A stretch of DNA of 9,430 nucleotides from Nanobdellota archaeon (GCA_020056045.1 JAGVIM010000171.1:1-9430), one strand, 5' to 3'. Positions 1 to 5,834 are shown, counted from the stretch's first letter. A program made the numbers and translations. The notes: generated from the letters alone by a model not told the origin.

Positions 1-61
1 CAAAAGTGTTTGAGTGATGAAATTAGCGAGAGCTAGAAGAAAGTGGCGAAGTCAAGTTATT

Positions 62-88
62 ATGGGAACTATGAGAACTATGAGAACT
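62..88 (+). repeat. Triple 9-bp tandem repeat carrying start codons
   Basis: Three consecutive 9-bp units read ATGGGAACT, ATGAGAACT, ATGAGAACT. Each starts with an in-frame ATG at the N-terminus of the pyruvate kinase-like gene, so unit number changes only the length of the N-terminus. This looks like local slippage and leaves the true start ambiguous. Confidence 0.8.
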
Positions 89-769
89 AAAATAATATGT
101 ACTATTGGTCCTGCAAGTAGAAAGCTTTCTATTTTAAGGAAACTTGTAAAAGAAGGTATGAACATTGCAAGAATAAATACTAAGTATGGTAATGTAAAAG
201 AATTTGAAAAAATAATTAATGATTTGCAGAAAATTGATTCTACTAAAATATTAATTGACATTAAAAGTCTAAAATATATCAATTGGCTAAAAAAACAAAA
301 ATTTGATTATTTAGCAGTTTCATTTGCAGAATCTTCTGATAAAATAAAAAGGATAAGAGAATTAATGCTTCCTAATAAGGTCAAAATTATTTCTAAAATT
401 GAAACAAAGAAAGGAGTTAATAATCTTGATAATTTGATAAGAGTTAGTGATGGAATTATGGTTGCGAGAGGGGATTTGGGAGAAAATGTTCCTTTAGAAC
501 AATTGCCTTTATTTCAAAAGTTTATAATAAAAAAATGTAACAAAAACAAAAAAATGGTTATTACTGCTACTGAAATGTTACTTTCTATGGTTAATTCAAA
601 GGTTCCTAAAAAGACTGAAGTTAGCGATGTTGCAAATGCAGTTTTAGATGGCTCTAATGCTCTAATGCTTTCTGAAGAAAGTGCAATTGGAAGATATCCT
701 GTTCTTGCAGTAAGGATGATGAAGAAAATTATAGAAGATACTGAAAGAAAAGGAAAGTTCTTAAAATAA
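62..769 (+). CDS. Minimal pyruvate kinase-like protein (barrel only)
   Basis: Pyruvate kinase converts phosphoenolpyruvate and ADP to pyruvate and ATP in the cytoplasm. The protein opens with the family's TKIICTIGP strand and keeps GMNIARIN, SKIE (Lys and Glu of the active site), DGIMVARGDLG, VITATEML and DVANAVLDGSNALMLSEESA. It is about 235 residues, roughly half the usual 470. The B domain is absent: the IDIK strand runs within a few residues into FDYLAVSF. The whole C-terminal domain is also missing. The normal NFSHG is NTKYG, so the K+-site Ser is Lys, and DTKGPEIR is reduced to DIK. The reading frame is open from a GTG at 14, but family alignment begins near codon 23. Three in-frame ATGs (62, 71, 80) are the credible starts; 62 is given, and 80 fits homologues best. 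It converges on the LOG gene with an 8-nt gap. Family membership is firm; catalytic activity is uncertain. Confidence 0.85.
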   Translation: MGTMRTMRTKIICTIGPASRKLSILRKLVKEGMNIARINTKYGNVKEFEKIINDLQKIDSTKILIDIKSLKYINWLKKQKFDYLAVSFAESSDKIKRIRELMLPNKVKIISKIETKKGVNNLDNLIRVSDGIMVARGDLGENVPLEQLPLFQKFIIKKCNKNKKMVITATEMLLSMVNSKVPKKTEVSDVANAVLDGSNALMLSEESAIGRYPVLAVRMMKKIIEDTERKGKFLK

Positions 770-777
770 GTTCTAAC

Positions 778-1314
778 TTAATTTCCTAAATAAGGATTAA
801 TATAATCAATTGCGCCTTGAGGCGTATCTGCAACATAAAAAAGACTACTGATTCCTTTTCCAAATTTTTCTCTTTGTACTTTTTCTATATGGGCTAAAAA
901 ATGTTCAAAAAAATTATTTGTATTAATTATTGCAACTGGTTTGTTATGTATTTTTAGATATCTTGAAGTTATTACATCTGCTATTTCATCTAATGTTCCT
1001 ATTCCTCCTGGCAATGCAATAAATCCCTGAGATCTTAATTCCATTATTGATTTTCTATGTCTTAAGTCCTCTGCTGTAACTAATTCATCTTCTCCTTCTG
1101 CTACTTTTTCAAAAATCTTTGGTAGTATTCCTATTGCCTTTCCTCCATTTGCCTGAACAGATCTTGCGACTTTTCCCATTAAACCTAGATTACTTCCACC
1201 GTAAACCAAATCATGTCCATATTGCCCTATAAGTCTTCCTAGTTCTGCTGCTGCTTGTTGATAACACTCTGCAACTCCATTTGATGATGAACTAAATACA
1301 CATATATTTGCCAT
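778..1314 (-). CDS. LOG family protein (TIGR00730-type, Rossmann fold)
   Basis: This is a member of the LOG / lysine-decarboxylase-like family, whose characterised members hydrolyse nucleoside 5'-monophosphates (cytokinin ribotides, AMP) to free base and ribose 5-phosphate. The 178-residue length is typical. Family motifs are all visible: an N-terminal ICVFSSSS strand, GGSNLGLMG at residues 39-47, the R-H-R-K segment near 85-88, and the signature PGGIGTLDE at 102-110 whose Glu is catalytic in the family. It should be a soluble cytoplasmic dimer. The start at 1314 is supported by a TATA-like element about 27 bp upstream, which implies a leaderless mRNA. It is divergent from the YwbE-Schlafen fusion gene and convergent with the pyruvate kinase-like gene. 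The physiological substrate cannot be read from the sequence; nucleotide salvage is more likely than hormone synthesis in an archaeon. Confidence 0.92.
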   Translation of the reverse strand: MANICVFSSSSNGVAECYQQAAAELGRLIGQYGHDLVYGGSNLGLMGKVARSVQANGGKAIGILPKIFEKVAEGEDELVTAEDLRHRKSIMELRSQGFIALPGGIGTLDEIADVITSRYLKIHNKPVAIINTNNFFEHFLAHIEKVQREKFGKGISSLFYVADTPQGAIDYINPYLGN

Positions 1315-1335
1315 TGATTTTTATGATTTAAATGG

Positions 1336-1346
1336 TTTAAAAATAT
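1336..1346 (-). promoter_or_regulatory. TATA box of the LOG family gene
   Basis: On the minus strand the element reads ATATTTTTAAA, centred about 27 bp upstream of the ATG ending at 1314. That is the archaeal TATA position for transcription starting at or next to the start codon. Confidence 0.5.
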
Positions 1347-1382
1347 TTGGATTAGTTTTAACTTAAAAATAGCAAGACAGAC

Positions 1383-1403
1383 TTAAAAATAAGCTATTTT
1401 TAA
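1383..1403 (+). promoter_or_regulatory. TATA box inside a 9-bp inverted repeat
   Basis: TTAAAAATA (1383-1391) and TATTTTTAA (1395-1403) form perfect 9-bp arms around AGC. The left arm is the likely TATA element for the ATG at 1411 (centre about 24 bp upstream), giving a leaderless start. The sequence ACTTAAAAATA also occurs 20 bp upstream at 1361-1371. A protein bound to the dyad would cover the promoter, but AT-rich dyads also arise by chance, so the operator reading is tentative. Confidence 0.45.
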
Positions 1404-1410
1404 TAGGTTT

Positions 1411-2202
1411 ATGGATAATCAGTATCTTAAAAATATAAAAAAGGGTATGAGGGTAGAGATTCTTACAAAACAGAATAAAATTGCTAGGGGAATTGTTGAT
1501 GATCTTGCAACAAGAGATCCTTTTAATTTGTATGGCATAACTGTTAGGTTAAAAACAGGAGAAATTGGAAAAGTTCAAAAAATAATTTTAGATGATGGTG
1601 AAAAAAATAAAAAAAATATTGAAGCTATAGAAAATTTAATTAAAAATGGGGAGAATTTACATATAGAATTTAAGTCCAGTTGTCTTTGGAGTTTGAATTT
1701 TTCTGATCAAGAAATAAAACAAACAAAGTCCTATGATCTTCATACATTTAAACAAAAGGCATCTAAAGTAATAATTGCAAGGTCAATTGCTGCTTTTTTA
1801 AATTCAGATGGAGGAAATTTAATAATAGGTGTAAAAGAAAAAAAAGGTGAGAATGATAAGATGATTCATGATTTTGAGATTGTTGGAATACAAGATGAAT
1901 TTAAGAAATTAAAAGATCCCAATATTGATGGATATAAGCGAATGATTATGGATGAAATTTTGAGAAGTTATTTCCCTTCAAAAATTTATAATCATTTAAA
2001 TGATTATATTTCAATGGATTTTGTTGAGTTTAATTCTAATGGTGAAAATAAAATATTATGTTTTCTTAAAATTAAAAAAAGTGATATAAAAGTATTTTTA
2101 GATTTAACTGGAAGAAAAATATTTATGATAAGGACAGATACTGAAAGTAGAATTTTAGAAGGAGAAGAATTAGTTGATTATTGTATGAAAAGGTTTAGAT
2201 AA
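1411..2202 (+). CDS. YwbE-like (DUF2196) and Schlafen/AlbA_2 domain fusion
   Basis: A 263-residue protein with two recognisable parts. Residues 5-62 match the YwbE/DUF2196 pattern: NIKKGMRVEILTKQN, an ARGIVDDLATRDPFN stretch, then GITVRLKTGEIGKVQKI; this is a small beta-rich domain of unknown role, usually a standalone protein. Residues 80-250 match the AlbA_2 (Schlafen AAA_4-like) domain: HIEFKSS near 84-90, SIAAFLNSDGGNLIIGV at 125-141, and a C-terminal IFMIRTDTESRIL. AlbA_2 domains are often labelled transcriptional regulators; Schlafen relatives bind or cleave RNA, and acidic residues such as E86 could matter. There is no ATPase Walker motif and no C-terminal winged helix, so this is a short form. 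Codon use resembles its neighbours. It stands alone with its own promoter, so context gives no target. Domain calls are fairly sure; function is unknown. Confidence 0.78.
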   Translation: MDNQYLKNIKKGMRVEILTKQNKIARGIVDDLATRDPFNLYGITVRLKTGEIGKVQKIILDDGEKNKKNIEAIENLIKNGENLHIEFKSSCLWSLNFSDQEIKQTKSYDLHTFKQKASKVIIARSIAAFLNSDGGNLIIGVKEKKGENDKMIHDFEIVGIQDEFKKLKDPNIDGYKRMIMDEILRSYFPSKIYNHLNDYISMDFVEFNSNGENKILCFLKIKKSDIKVFLDLTGRKIFMIRTDTESRILEGEELVDYCMKRFR

Positions 2203-2213
2203 TAAAACAAAGG

Positions 2214-2221
2214 TTTAAATA
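2214..2221 (+). promoter_or_regulatory. TATA box of the small membrane protein gene
   Basis: TTTAAATA preceded by a purine-rich AAAGG (BRE-like) lies 12 bp after the preceding stop codon. Its expected start point near 2243 is downstream of the in-frame ATG at 2230, which excludes that start and leaves a leader of roughly 15-20 nt carrying a ribosome binding site. Confidence 0.6.
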
Positions 2222-2247
2222 AAATATATATGTTGTATTATCCTATA

Positions 2248-2255
2248 AAGGAGGT
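2248..2255 (+). promoter_or_regulatory. Shine-Dalgarno site deciding the start at 2260
   Basis: AAGGAGGT sits 4 nt before the ATG at 2260. It is the only strong site in the window that directs a promoter-proximal start, since most other genes here look leaderless. Confidence 0.75.
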
Positions 2256-2259
2256 TAAA

Positions 2260-2451
2260 ATGGATGAATGTTGTAGTCCTAGGTGTTGGGCAGCTAAATT
2301 GCTTGTTGTAGGTATAATTCTTATTTTAGTAAGACTTTATACTGTATGGGATATCTGGGTAGTCTTGGGGGTACTTTTGATAATTAAAGCAATAATAATG
2401 TTTATTATGCCAACATGTATGTGTCAGACAAAATCTAGCAAAAAGAAGTAA
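2260..2451 (+). CDS. Small two-span membrane protein with terminal Cys clusters
   Basis: A 63-residue protein of unknown function. The N-terminus carries Cys 4, 5 and 9 (DECCSPRCW). Two hydrophobic segments follow (about 12-29 and 32-50), joined by a tight turn near Trp30-Asp31, and then PTCMC with Cys 53 and 55 and a Lys-rich tail. A short turn would place both ends on the same face of the membrane, and the Lys-rich tail suggests the cytoplasmic face by the positive-inside rule; five cysteines there could bind metal or form disulfides. An in-frame ATG at 2230 would add ten residues, but it lies upstream of the predicted transcription start and lacks a ribosome site. A T-rich terminator follows directly. 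No family name is offered. Confidence 0.75.
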   Translation: MDECCSPRCWAAKLLVVGIILILVRLYTVWDIWVVLGVLLIIKAIIMFIMPTCMCQTKSSKKK

Positions 2452-2475
2452 TTTTTTTATTTTTATTTTTATTTT
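2452..2475 (+). terminator. T-rich archaeal terminator
   Basis: Directly after the TAA of the small membrane protein gene come four T-runs (TTTTTTTA, TTTTTA, TTTTTA, TTTT) with no hairpin, the usual form of an intrinsic archaeal terminator. It overlaps the last codons of convergent gatB. Confidence 0.65.
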
Positions 2476-3866
2476 AACTTTTTCTCTAGAAGTTTTTTAA
2501 TAGTGGAAAAGTCAGCACGTTTTTGTGTTGCAATCATTACTTGACCTATTAAAAAATTTAATGCTTTTCTTTCTCCTGTTTTAAAATCTTGAACAGATTT
2601 TTCATTCTTTTTTAGAATCTCATCTATTATTTTGTTTAAATGGGATTCATCTGTTATTGCAAGTGAAGATTCTGCTTCTTTTAATGGTGAGAATGATTTT
2701 GGAATAAATTTTCTTAAAATATCTTTTGCTTTTAATGGTGTTATCTTATTTGTTTGTATTAATTGAAGAAGTTCTATTATATGTTGTGGATCTATTTCAA
2801 CATCATCAATTGTTTTTTTATTATAATTTAGAACTCCTAATAATTCTACAGTTATCCATGGAAGGGTTATTTGAGGGGGAATTTTTTCTATTACTTTTTC
2901 AAAAATTTCTGCTATCTCTAAATTTTTAATAAGAACCTCCGCATTTATTTTATTTATTTTATGTTTTTTAATTATTTTTTCTAGTTTTTGCATTGGTGAT
3001 TCTGGCAATGACTTTTTTATTTTTTCAACTCTATCTTTTGTTATTTTAATTATTGGAAGATCTGGATCTGGAATAAATCTATAGTCTTCTGCCTGTTCTT
3101 TTAATCTCATTAGTTCTGTAATATTTTTTTCAGAATTCCATCTTCTTGTTTCTTGTTGTTGAGGTTTCTCTTTTTCATGCCTTCTTAATTCAGAAATAAT
3201 TGCCCTTACAATTTCTGTTATTGAGTTAACATTTTTTATTTCAGCTCTTTTTGAAATTCCTTTTATATTAACATTAACATCTGCCTTTATCCCTGCATCT
3301 TTGTTTAGAGCTTTAATGTAAGAAAGAGTCAAAATCAATTGTCTTAGCCAAATTTCAACTTGTTCTGCAGAAGTAAAATCTGGTTGTGTTACAATTTCAA
3401 CTAATGGAACTCCTGCTCGGTTATAGTCTATTTTTCCTGTTTCTGGATTCCAGGCAGCAGGGTCTTCTTCTAGATGAGCTTCTGTAATTCTTATTCCGAG
3501 AAATTCTCCATTTTCAACAGGAGGTGTTGAATGAGCACCTGAAATTGTTTTTTGATAACCTGTTGGCATGTCTGGCCAGCTATAGTGCTTCCTCTGAAAG
3601 ATTAGAGGCTTTCTATCTTCAATAATATTTGGCTTGCAATTTAACATTAGTCCTATTTCTAAAATTTTATCTATTGCTTCTTTATTTGGAAGCATTGGTT
3701 TACAACCGGGTTGGCCAGTACAAATAGGACAGATATTTGTGTTTGGTTTTATCTGTTTCATGTCATGAAAGTTTTTACATCTACAGAATAATTTCTCTTT
3801 AGTATCGAGATATCCATGTATTTCAAGGCCAATCATTACATCTTCATTTTTATTTTGTTCTACCAT
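2469..3866 (-). CDS. gatB: Aspartyl/glutamyl-tRNA amidotransferase subunit B
   Basis: GatB is the kinase and tRNA-binding subunit of GatCAB, which phosphorylates and amidates Asp-tRNA(Asn) and/or Glu-tRNA(Gln). The 465 residues show MIGLEIH near 11-17, a zinc-binding set CRC (28, 30) and CPIC (46, 49), HYSWPDMPTGYQ at 94-105, HLEED at 131-135, DYNRAGVPLVEIVTQPDF at 147-164 and ETRRW followed by DYRFIPDPDLP. The C-terminal 140 residues are Lys-rich and helical, as in the GatB tail/YqeY domain that holds the tRNA. Length is close to the usual 475, and there is no AspRS-like insertion, which separates it from archaeal GatE (about 620 residues). HVQL after GLEI is here HGYL, a minor departure. 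A TATA-like element about 27 bp upstream supports the start. GatA and GatC are not in the window. Confidence 0.93.
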   Translation of the reverse strand: MVEQNKNEDVMIGLEIHGYLDTKEKLFCRCKNFHDMKQIKPNTNICPICTGQPGCKPMLPNKEAIDKILEIGLMLNCKPNIIEDRKPLIFQRKHYSWPDMPTGYQKTISGAHSTPPVENGEFLGIRITEAHLEEDPAAWNPETGKIDYNRAGVPLVEIVTQPDFTSAEQVEIWLRQLILTLSYIKALNKDAGIKADVNVNIKGISKRAEIKNVNSITEIVRAIISELRRHEKEKPQQQETRRWNSEKNITELMRLKEQAEDYRFIPDPDLPIIKITKDRVEKIKKSLPESPMQKLEKIIKKHKINKINAEVLIKNLEIAEIFEKVIEKIPPQITLPWITVELLGVLNYNKKTIDDVEIDPQHIIELLQLIQTNKITPLKAKDILRKFIPKSFSPLKEAESSLAITDESHLNKIIDEILKKNEKSVQDFKTGERKALNFLIGQVMIATQKRADFSTIKKLLEKKLK

Positions 3867-3887
3867 AATAATTTAGAGAAAATCTGC

Positions 3888-3896
3888 TTAATAAAT
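3888..3896 (-). promoter_or_regulatory. TATA box of gatB
   Basis: On the minus strand ATTTATTAA is centred about 26 bp upstream of the gatB ATG, consistent with a leaderless or nearly leaderless transcript. Confidence 0.45.
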
Positions 3897-3939
3897 TTTT
3901 GTAGTTATATATTATTCATTATATCTTATTCCAATAATC

Positions 3940-3947
3940 TTTAAATA
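3940..3947 (+). promoter_or_regulatory. TATA box of the Cys-rich surface protein gene
   Basis: TTTAAATA is centred about 26 bp before the ATG at 3970, which predicts transcription starting at the start codon. There is no ribosome binding site before this ATG, in keeping with leaderless translation. Confidence 0.6.
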
Positions 3948-3969
3948 ATAATTTTTCATTGTTATTTAG

Positions 3970-4383
3970 ATGGTGAAGAAGAAAAAAGAGGGTAAATCTG
4001 TTAAAAACAAGGTGAAAATTGATTCTTTTGAACAAAAGTTTCAAGAAAGAGAAGAACTTATTAAAAAAGAGCAAAGTGGAAAAAGCGCTGGAAAGAATTA
4101 TTTAGGGCTATTAGTTTTTTTAATAATTTTAATTTTAGTTGTTGACAGTGTATCTTTAATTGTTTATTATAAACCTAAAATGGATTTTATTAAAAATACA
4201 ATAAATAATCTCAATGGCCTTAGGCAGATTGGTTTAAATAAGTGCAGTGATGGAACTATTGTTAATACTTGTTCTAAAAATAAATCTTATTATTGTTATG
4301 AAGGAAATTTAGTTCAAAAAGCATATACTTGTGGTTGTCCTAGTGGATATAAGGTTGATTTTCAGAGTTGTGTTAATATTTAA
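3970..4383 (+). CDS. Single-span membrane protein with Cys-rich outer domain
   Basis: A 137-residue protein. Residues 1-43 are highly charged and Lys-rich (cytoplasmic side), 44-67 form one hydrophobic helix (LGLLVFLIILILVV), and the rest should lie outside the cell. The outer part ends in a compact module with six cysteines (92, 101, 109, 121, 123, 134) in the order KCSDGT, NTCS, YYCYEG, YTCGCPSGYKV, SC. Similar CSDGT...C...YC..G.L....CGCP.GY modules recur, from memory, in surface proteins of Woesearchaeota-like archaea. They look like small disulfide-stabilised domains. The positive N-terminus and single helix fit a type II signal-anchor topology. It is monocistronic with a leaderless-type promoter. 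A role in cell-surface contact or adhesion is possible but not shown by the sequence. Confidence 0.8.
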   Translation: MVKKKKEGKSVKNKVKIDSFEQKFQEREELIKKEQSGKSAGKNYLGLLVFLIILILVVDSVSLIVYYKPKMDFIKNTINNLNGLRQIGLNKCSDGTIVNTCSKNKSYYCYEGNLVQKAYTCGCPSGYKVDFQSCVNI

Positions 4384-4500
4384 TTGTATTATTCAAACTA
4401 TATTAATAATGTAAAAACTAATAAGCTTTGCAGATTAGGGTGTTAAATGAGAGCAACAGAAATCATAACTTTTATTTATATTTGTTAAATACTAACAATA

Positions 4501-4508
4501 TATTTATA
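4501..4508 (+). promoter_or_regulatory. TATA box of the carbinolamine dehydratase gene
   Basis: TATTTATA is centred about 26 bp before the ATG at 4530 and supports that start over an in-frame ATG at 4428. The rest of the 146-bp gap after the preceding gene (4384-4529) shows no other feature I can support. Confidence 0.55.
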
Positions 4509-4529
4509 GTTGTTATTTTTAATATTAGG

Positions 4530-4847
4530 ATGGCAAGAGAAGATATTAATATTTTAAGTGAAGAAGAAATTAATGAGAAATTAAAAGAAATTTCTGGTTG
4601 GGAATACAAAGACAATAAAATATCAAAAGAATTCAAATTCAGGGAATTTTTAGATGTTCTTGCTTTTCTTGTAAAGATGGCTCCTTTTTTTGAGAAAAAT
4701 GATCATCATCCAGATATGCATATTTATTATTCAAAAGTTTTGTTTGAATTAACAAGATGGGATGCAGATGGAAAAGTAACTGATATGGATTTTATTACTG
4801 CTGTTGAGATTGAGAGGGTGTTTAAGGATTTTGAGGGGATGAAATAG
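4530..4847 (+). CDS. Pterin-4a-carbinolamine dehydratase family protein
   Basis: A 105-residue soluble protein of the PCD/DCoH fold, which dehydrates 4a-hydroxytetrahydropterin to quinonoid dihydropterin. The core active-site pattern described for active family members, [EDKH]-x3-H-[HN]-[PCS]-x5,6-[YWF]-x9-[HW]-x8,15-D, is met: E55, H59, H60, P61, an aromatic at 67, W77 and a following Asp. The usual third His is the permitted Trp variant. The N-terminus LSEEEINEKLKEISGWEYKDNKISKEFKF is typical of the family. An in-frame ATG at 4428 would add 34 residues, but these are unlike any PCD N-terminus and lie before the TATA box, so 4530 is chosen. No aromatic amino acid hydroxylase is present in the window; in such organisms the protein may act on pterin or molybdopterin-related compounds. 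It converges on the TrmB-like gene with an 11-nt gap. Confidence 0.9.
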   Translation: MAREDINILSEEEINEKLKEISGWEYKDNKISKEFKFREFLDVLAFLVKMAPFFEKNDHHPDMHIYYSKVLFELTRWDADGKVTDMDFITAVEIERVFKDFEGMK

Positions 4848-4858
4848 AAAGATATTAT

Positions 4859-5578
4859 TTATTTATTCATAGGTTTAGCACTCTTCCACATTACATCAAA
4901 ATAACTTTTATATGCTTTAGCTGCAGCTGAATTTTCAATTATAATTCCTTCTGGCTCATCTGTCCAAATTATTATTGCTATTTTGTCTCCATAAATATTT
5001 GTAACAGCAGGACTTTCATTAAGGTTTGGAAGATATCTGTATTCTGTTGTTTTATTATCAAGCTCTTTTCTATCTTTTCTTATTATAAGTTTTGTATGAA
5101 TTCTATTTTCTTTTTTCAATCTGTCAAATTGCATTGCAAATTCAGGCATTCTTTCTGAGAACTGACCTTCTGAACCAAAAGCAAAATTATCTTTCCCTGT
5201 TCTTGCAATATCAAGAAATATTGATTTAATGCCTTTTATTCCTTTAAATAATCTGACCTGTCCTTCTATTTTATTTGTTATGTGCATTTCTTGGAGTTTT
5301 GGAAGAATAGATCTTACATCTTCTTCCTGTTCTTTGATAAAGTCTAATAATCTTTTTGGACCTGTTGTTTGAAACCATTTTACTTTTCCTATTGAAACAT
5401 AACTTGCTAAACCTTTTTCTAAAAGAATTTTTAGAGAATTATAGCAACTGCTTCTGTCAATTTTAGCAAGTTTTGATATTTTTCCTGCTTTTAATGAGCT
5501 ATGCTCATTTAAAACTAAATATACTTTTATTTCATTTGGTGAGAAACCAAGTTTTTCTAAAACTTTTGAGGGTTCCAT
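4859..5578 (-). CDS. TrmB family transcriptional regulator
   Basis: A 239-residue archaeal-type regulator. Residues 5-72 form the TrmB winged helix: LEKLGFSPNEIKVYLVLNEH, a helix-turn-helix with AGKISKLAKIDRSSCYNSLKIL as turn and recognition helix, and a wing ending VKWFQTTGPKRLLDFI. Residues 76-100 are a charged helix likely to mediate dimerisation. Residues 105-235 are the C-terminal effector region of the short TrmB form (PLD-like fold, with FGSEGQF and a WTDEPEGIIIENSAAAKAYKSYFDVMW ending). There is no extra maltose-type sugar-binding domain, so the ligand is unknown. It is divergent from the 46-codon ORF and radical SAM gene. The perfect palindrome between the two promoters is its most likely binding site, allowing control of both itself and the radical SAM unit. 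Family call is firm; target and ligand are inferred. Confidence 0.9.
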   Translation of the reverse strand: MEPSKVLEKLGFSPNEIKVYLVLNEHSSLKAGKISKLAKIDRSSCYNSLKILLEKGLASYVSIGKVKWFQTTGPKRLLDFIKEQEEDVRSILPKLQEMHITNKIEGQVRLFKGIKGIKSIFLDIARTGKDNFAFGSEGQFSERMPEFAMQFDRLKKENRIHTKLIIRKDRKELDNKTTEYRYLPNLNESPAVTNIYGDKIAIIIWTDEPEGIIIENSAAAKAYKSYFDVMWKSAKPMNK

Positions 5579-5599
5579 TTAAATCTTAATAATTGTTAT

Positions 5600-5607
5600 T
5601 ATTTAAA
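5600..5607 (-). promoter_or_regulatory. TATA box of the TrmB-like gene
   Basis: On the minus strand TTTAAATA is centred about 26 bp upstream of the ATG ending at 5578, which predicts a leaderless transcript. It lies 8 bp from the palindrome at 5616-5637. Confidence 0.6.
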
Positions 5608-5615
5608 CTTTATCT

Positions 5616-5637
5616 TGTTGTAGATATATCTACAACA
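5616..5637. promoter_or_regulatory. 22-bp perfect palindrome, probable TrmB operator
   Basis: The left half is TGTTGTAGATA and the right half is its exact complement in reverse, TATCTACAACA, with no spacer. It sits between two divergent TATA boxes: 8 bp from that of the TrmB-like gene and 3 bp from that of the peptide-radical SAM unit, where it meets the BRE of the latter. Bound regulator could block factor B access or, as some TrmB proteins do upstream of the BRE, activate. This is the longest perfect dyad I noticed in the window. Confidence 0.7.
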
Positions 5638-5640
5638 GAA

Positions 5641-5649
5641 TTATAAATA
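5641..5649 (+). promoter_or_regulatory. TATA box of the small peptide and radical SAM unit
   Basis: TTATAAATA is centred about 29 bp before the ATG at 5674, so the transcript should begin within a few nucleotides of the small ORF and run through the radical SAM gene. Confidence 0.65.
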
Positions 5650-5673
5650 GGGCTTTTTCATCTTTTTTATAAG

Positions 5674-5814
5674 ATGGAATACAAAACAAGTGAGGAGATA
5701 AGAGAGTTGCAGAAAAAGATCTGGCAGATAAGAAGTGATCTGCTGGAAAAACATCCTGAAATGGATGCAAGAAAAGCTGAATGGATAGCGAAAAGAATGC
5801 TCTCTCTAGCTTAA
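5674..5814 (+). CDS. 46-residue small protein, candidate radical SAM substrate
   Basis: I do not recognise this protein. It is charged and predicted helical: a first helix around residues 6-25 (SEEIRELQKKIWQIRSDLLE), a break at His27-Pro28, and a second helix at about 30-45 (DARKAEWIAKRMLSLA). It has two Trp (17 and 37), no Cys, no Gly and a single Tyr. The ORF begins just where its TATA box places the transcript start, and ends 34 nt before the radical SAM start, so both are expected on one mRNA. Its base composition is richer in G and C (GAG, CTG, CAG, ATC, CTC codons) than most of the window. The position suggests a peptide substrate or a small partner protein of the radical SAM enzyme, but nothing in the sequence proves modification. 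Trp and Lys residues in the C-terminal part would be candidates for crosslinking. Confidence 0.7.
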   Translation: MEYKTSEEIRELQKKIWQIRSDLLEKHPEMDARKAEWIAKRMLSLA

Positions 5815-5834
5815 CTCTCAAAATAAAATAACAA

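Noticed and set aside
14..61. GTG/ATG start giving a basic 16-residue extension of the pyruvate kinase-like protein
   Set aside because: The extension does not match the family N-terminus; the stretch may instead be the tail of an upstream gene (one frame reads QKCLSDEISES and stops at 34-36), but too little is visible to call it.
52..282. Minus-strand open frame of 76 codons
   Set aside because: It is antisense to conserved pyruvate kinase motifs and reads as a low-complexity hydrophobic shadow of an AT-rich gene.
767..780. TAAGTT-CT-AACTTA inverted repeat joining the two convergent stop codons
   Set aside because: Arms of 6 bp with a 2-nt loop cannot form a useful hairpin, and the symmetry largely follows from two TAA stops facing each other; no T-run follows.
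2726..2929. Plus-strand open frame of 67 codons inside gatB
   Set aside because: Leu/Phe-rich shadow opposite the Lys/Glu-rich GatB tail domain, with no promoter or ribosome site.
4428..4529. N-terminal extension of the carbinolamine dehydratase from an upstream ATG
   Set aside because: The 34 added residues have no family counterpart and precede the TATA box at 4501-4508.
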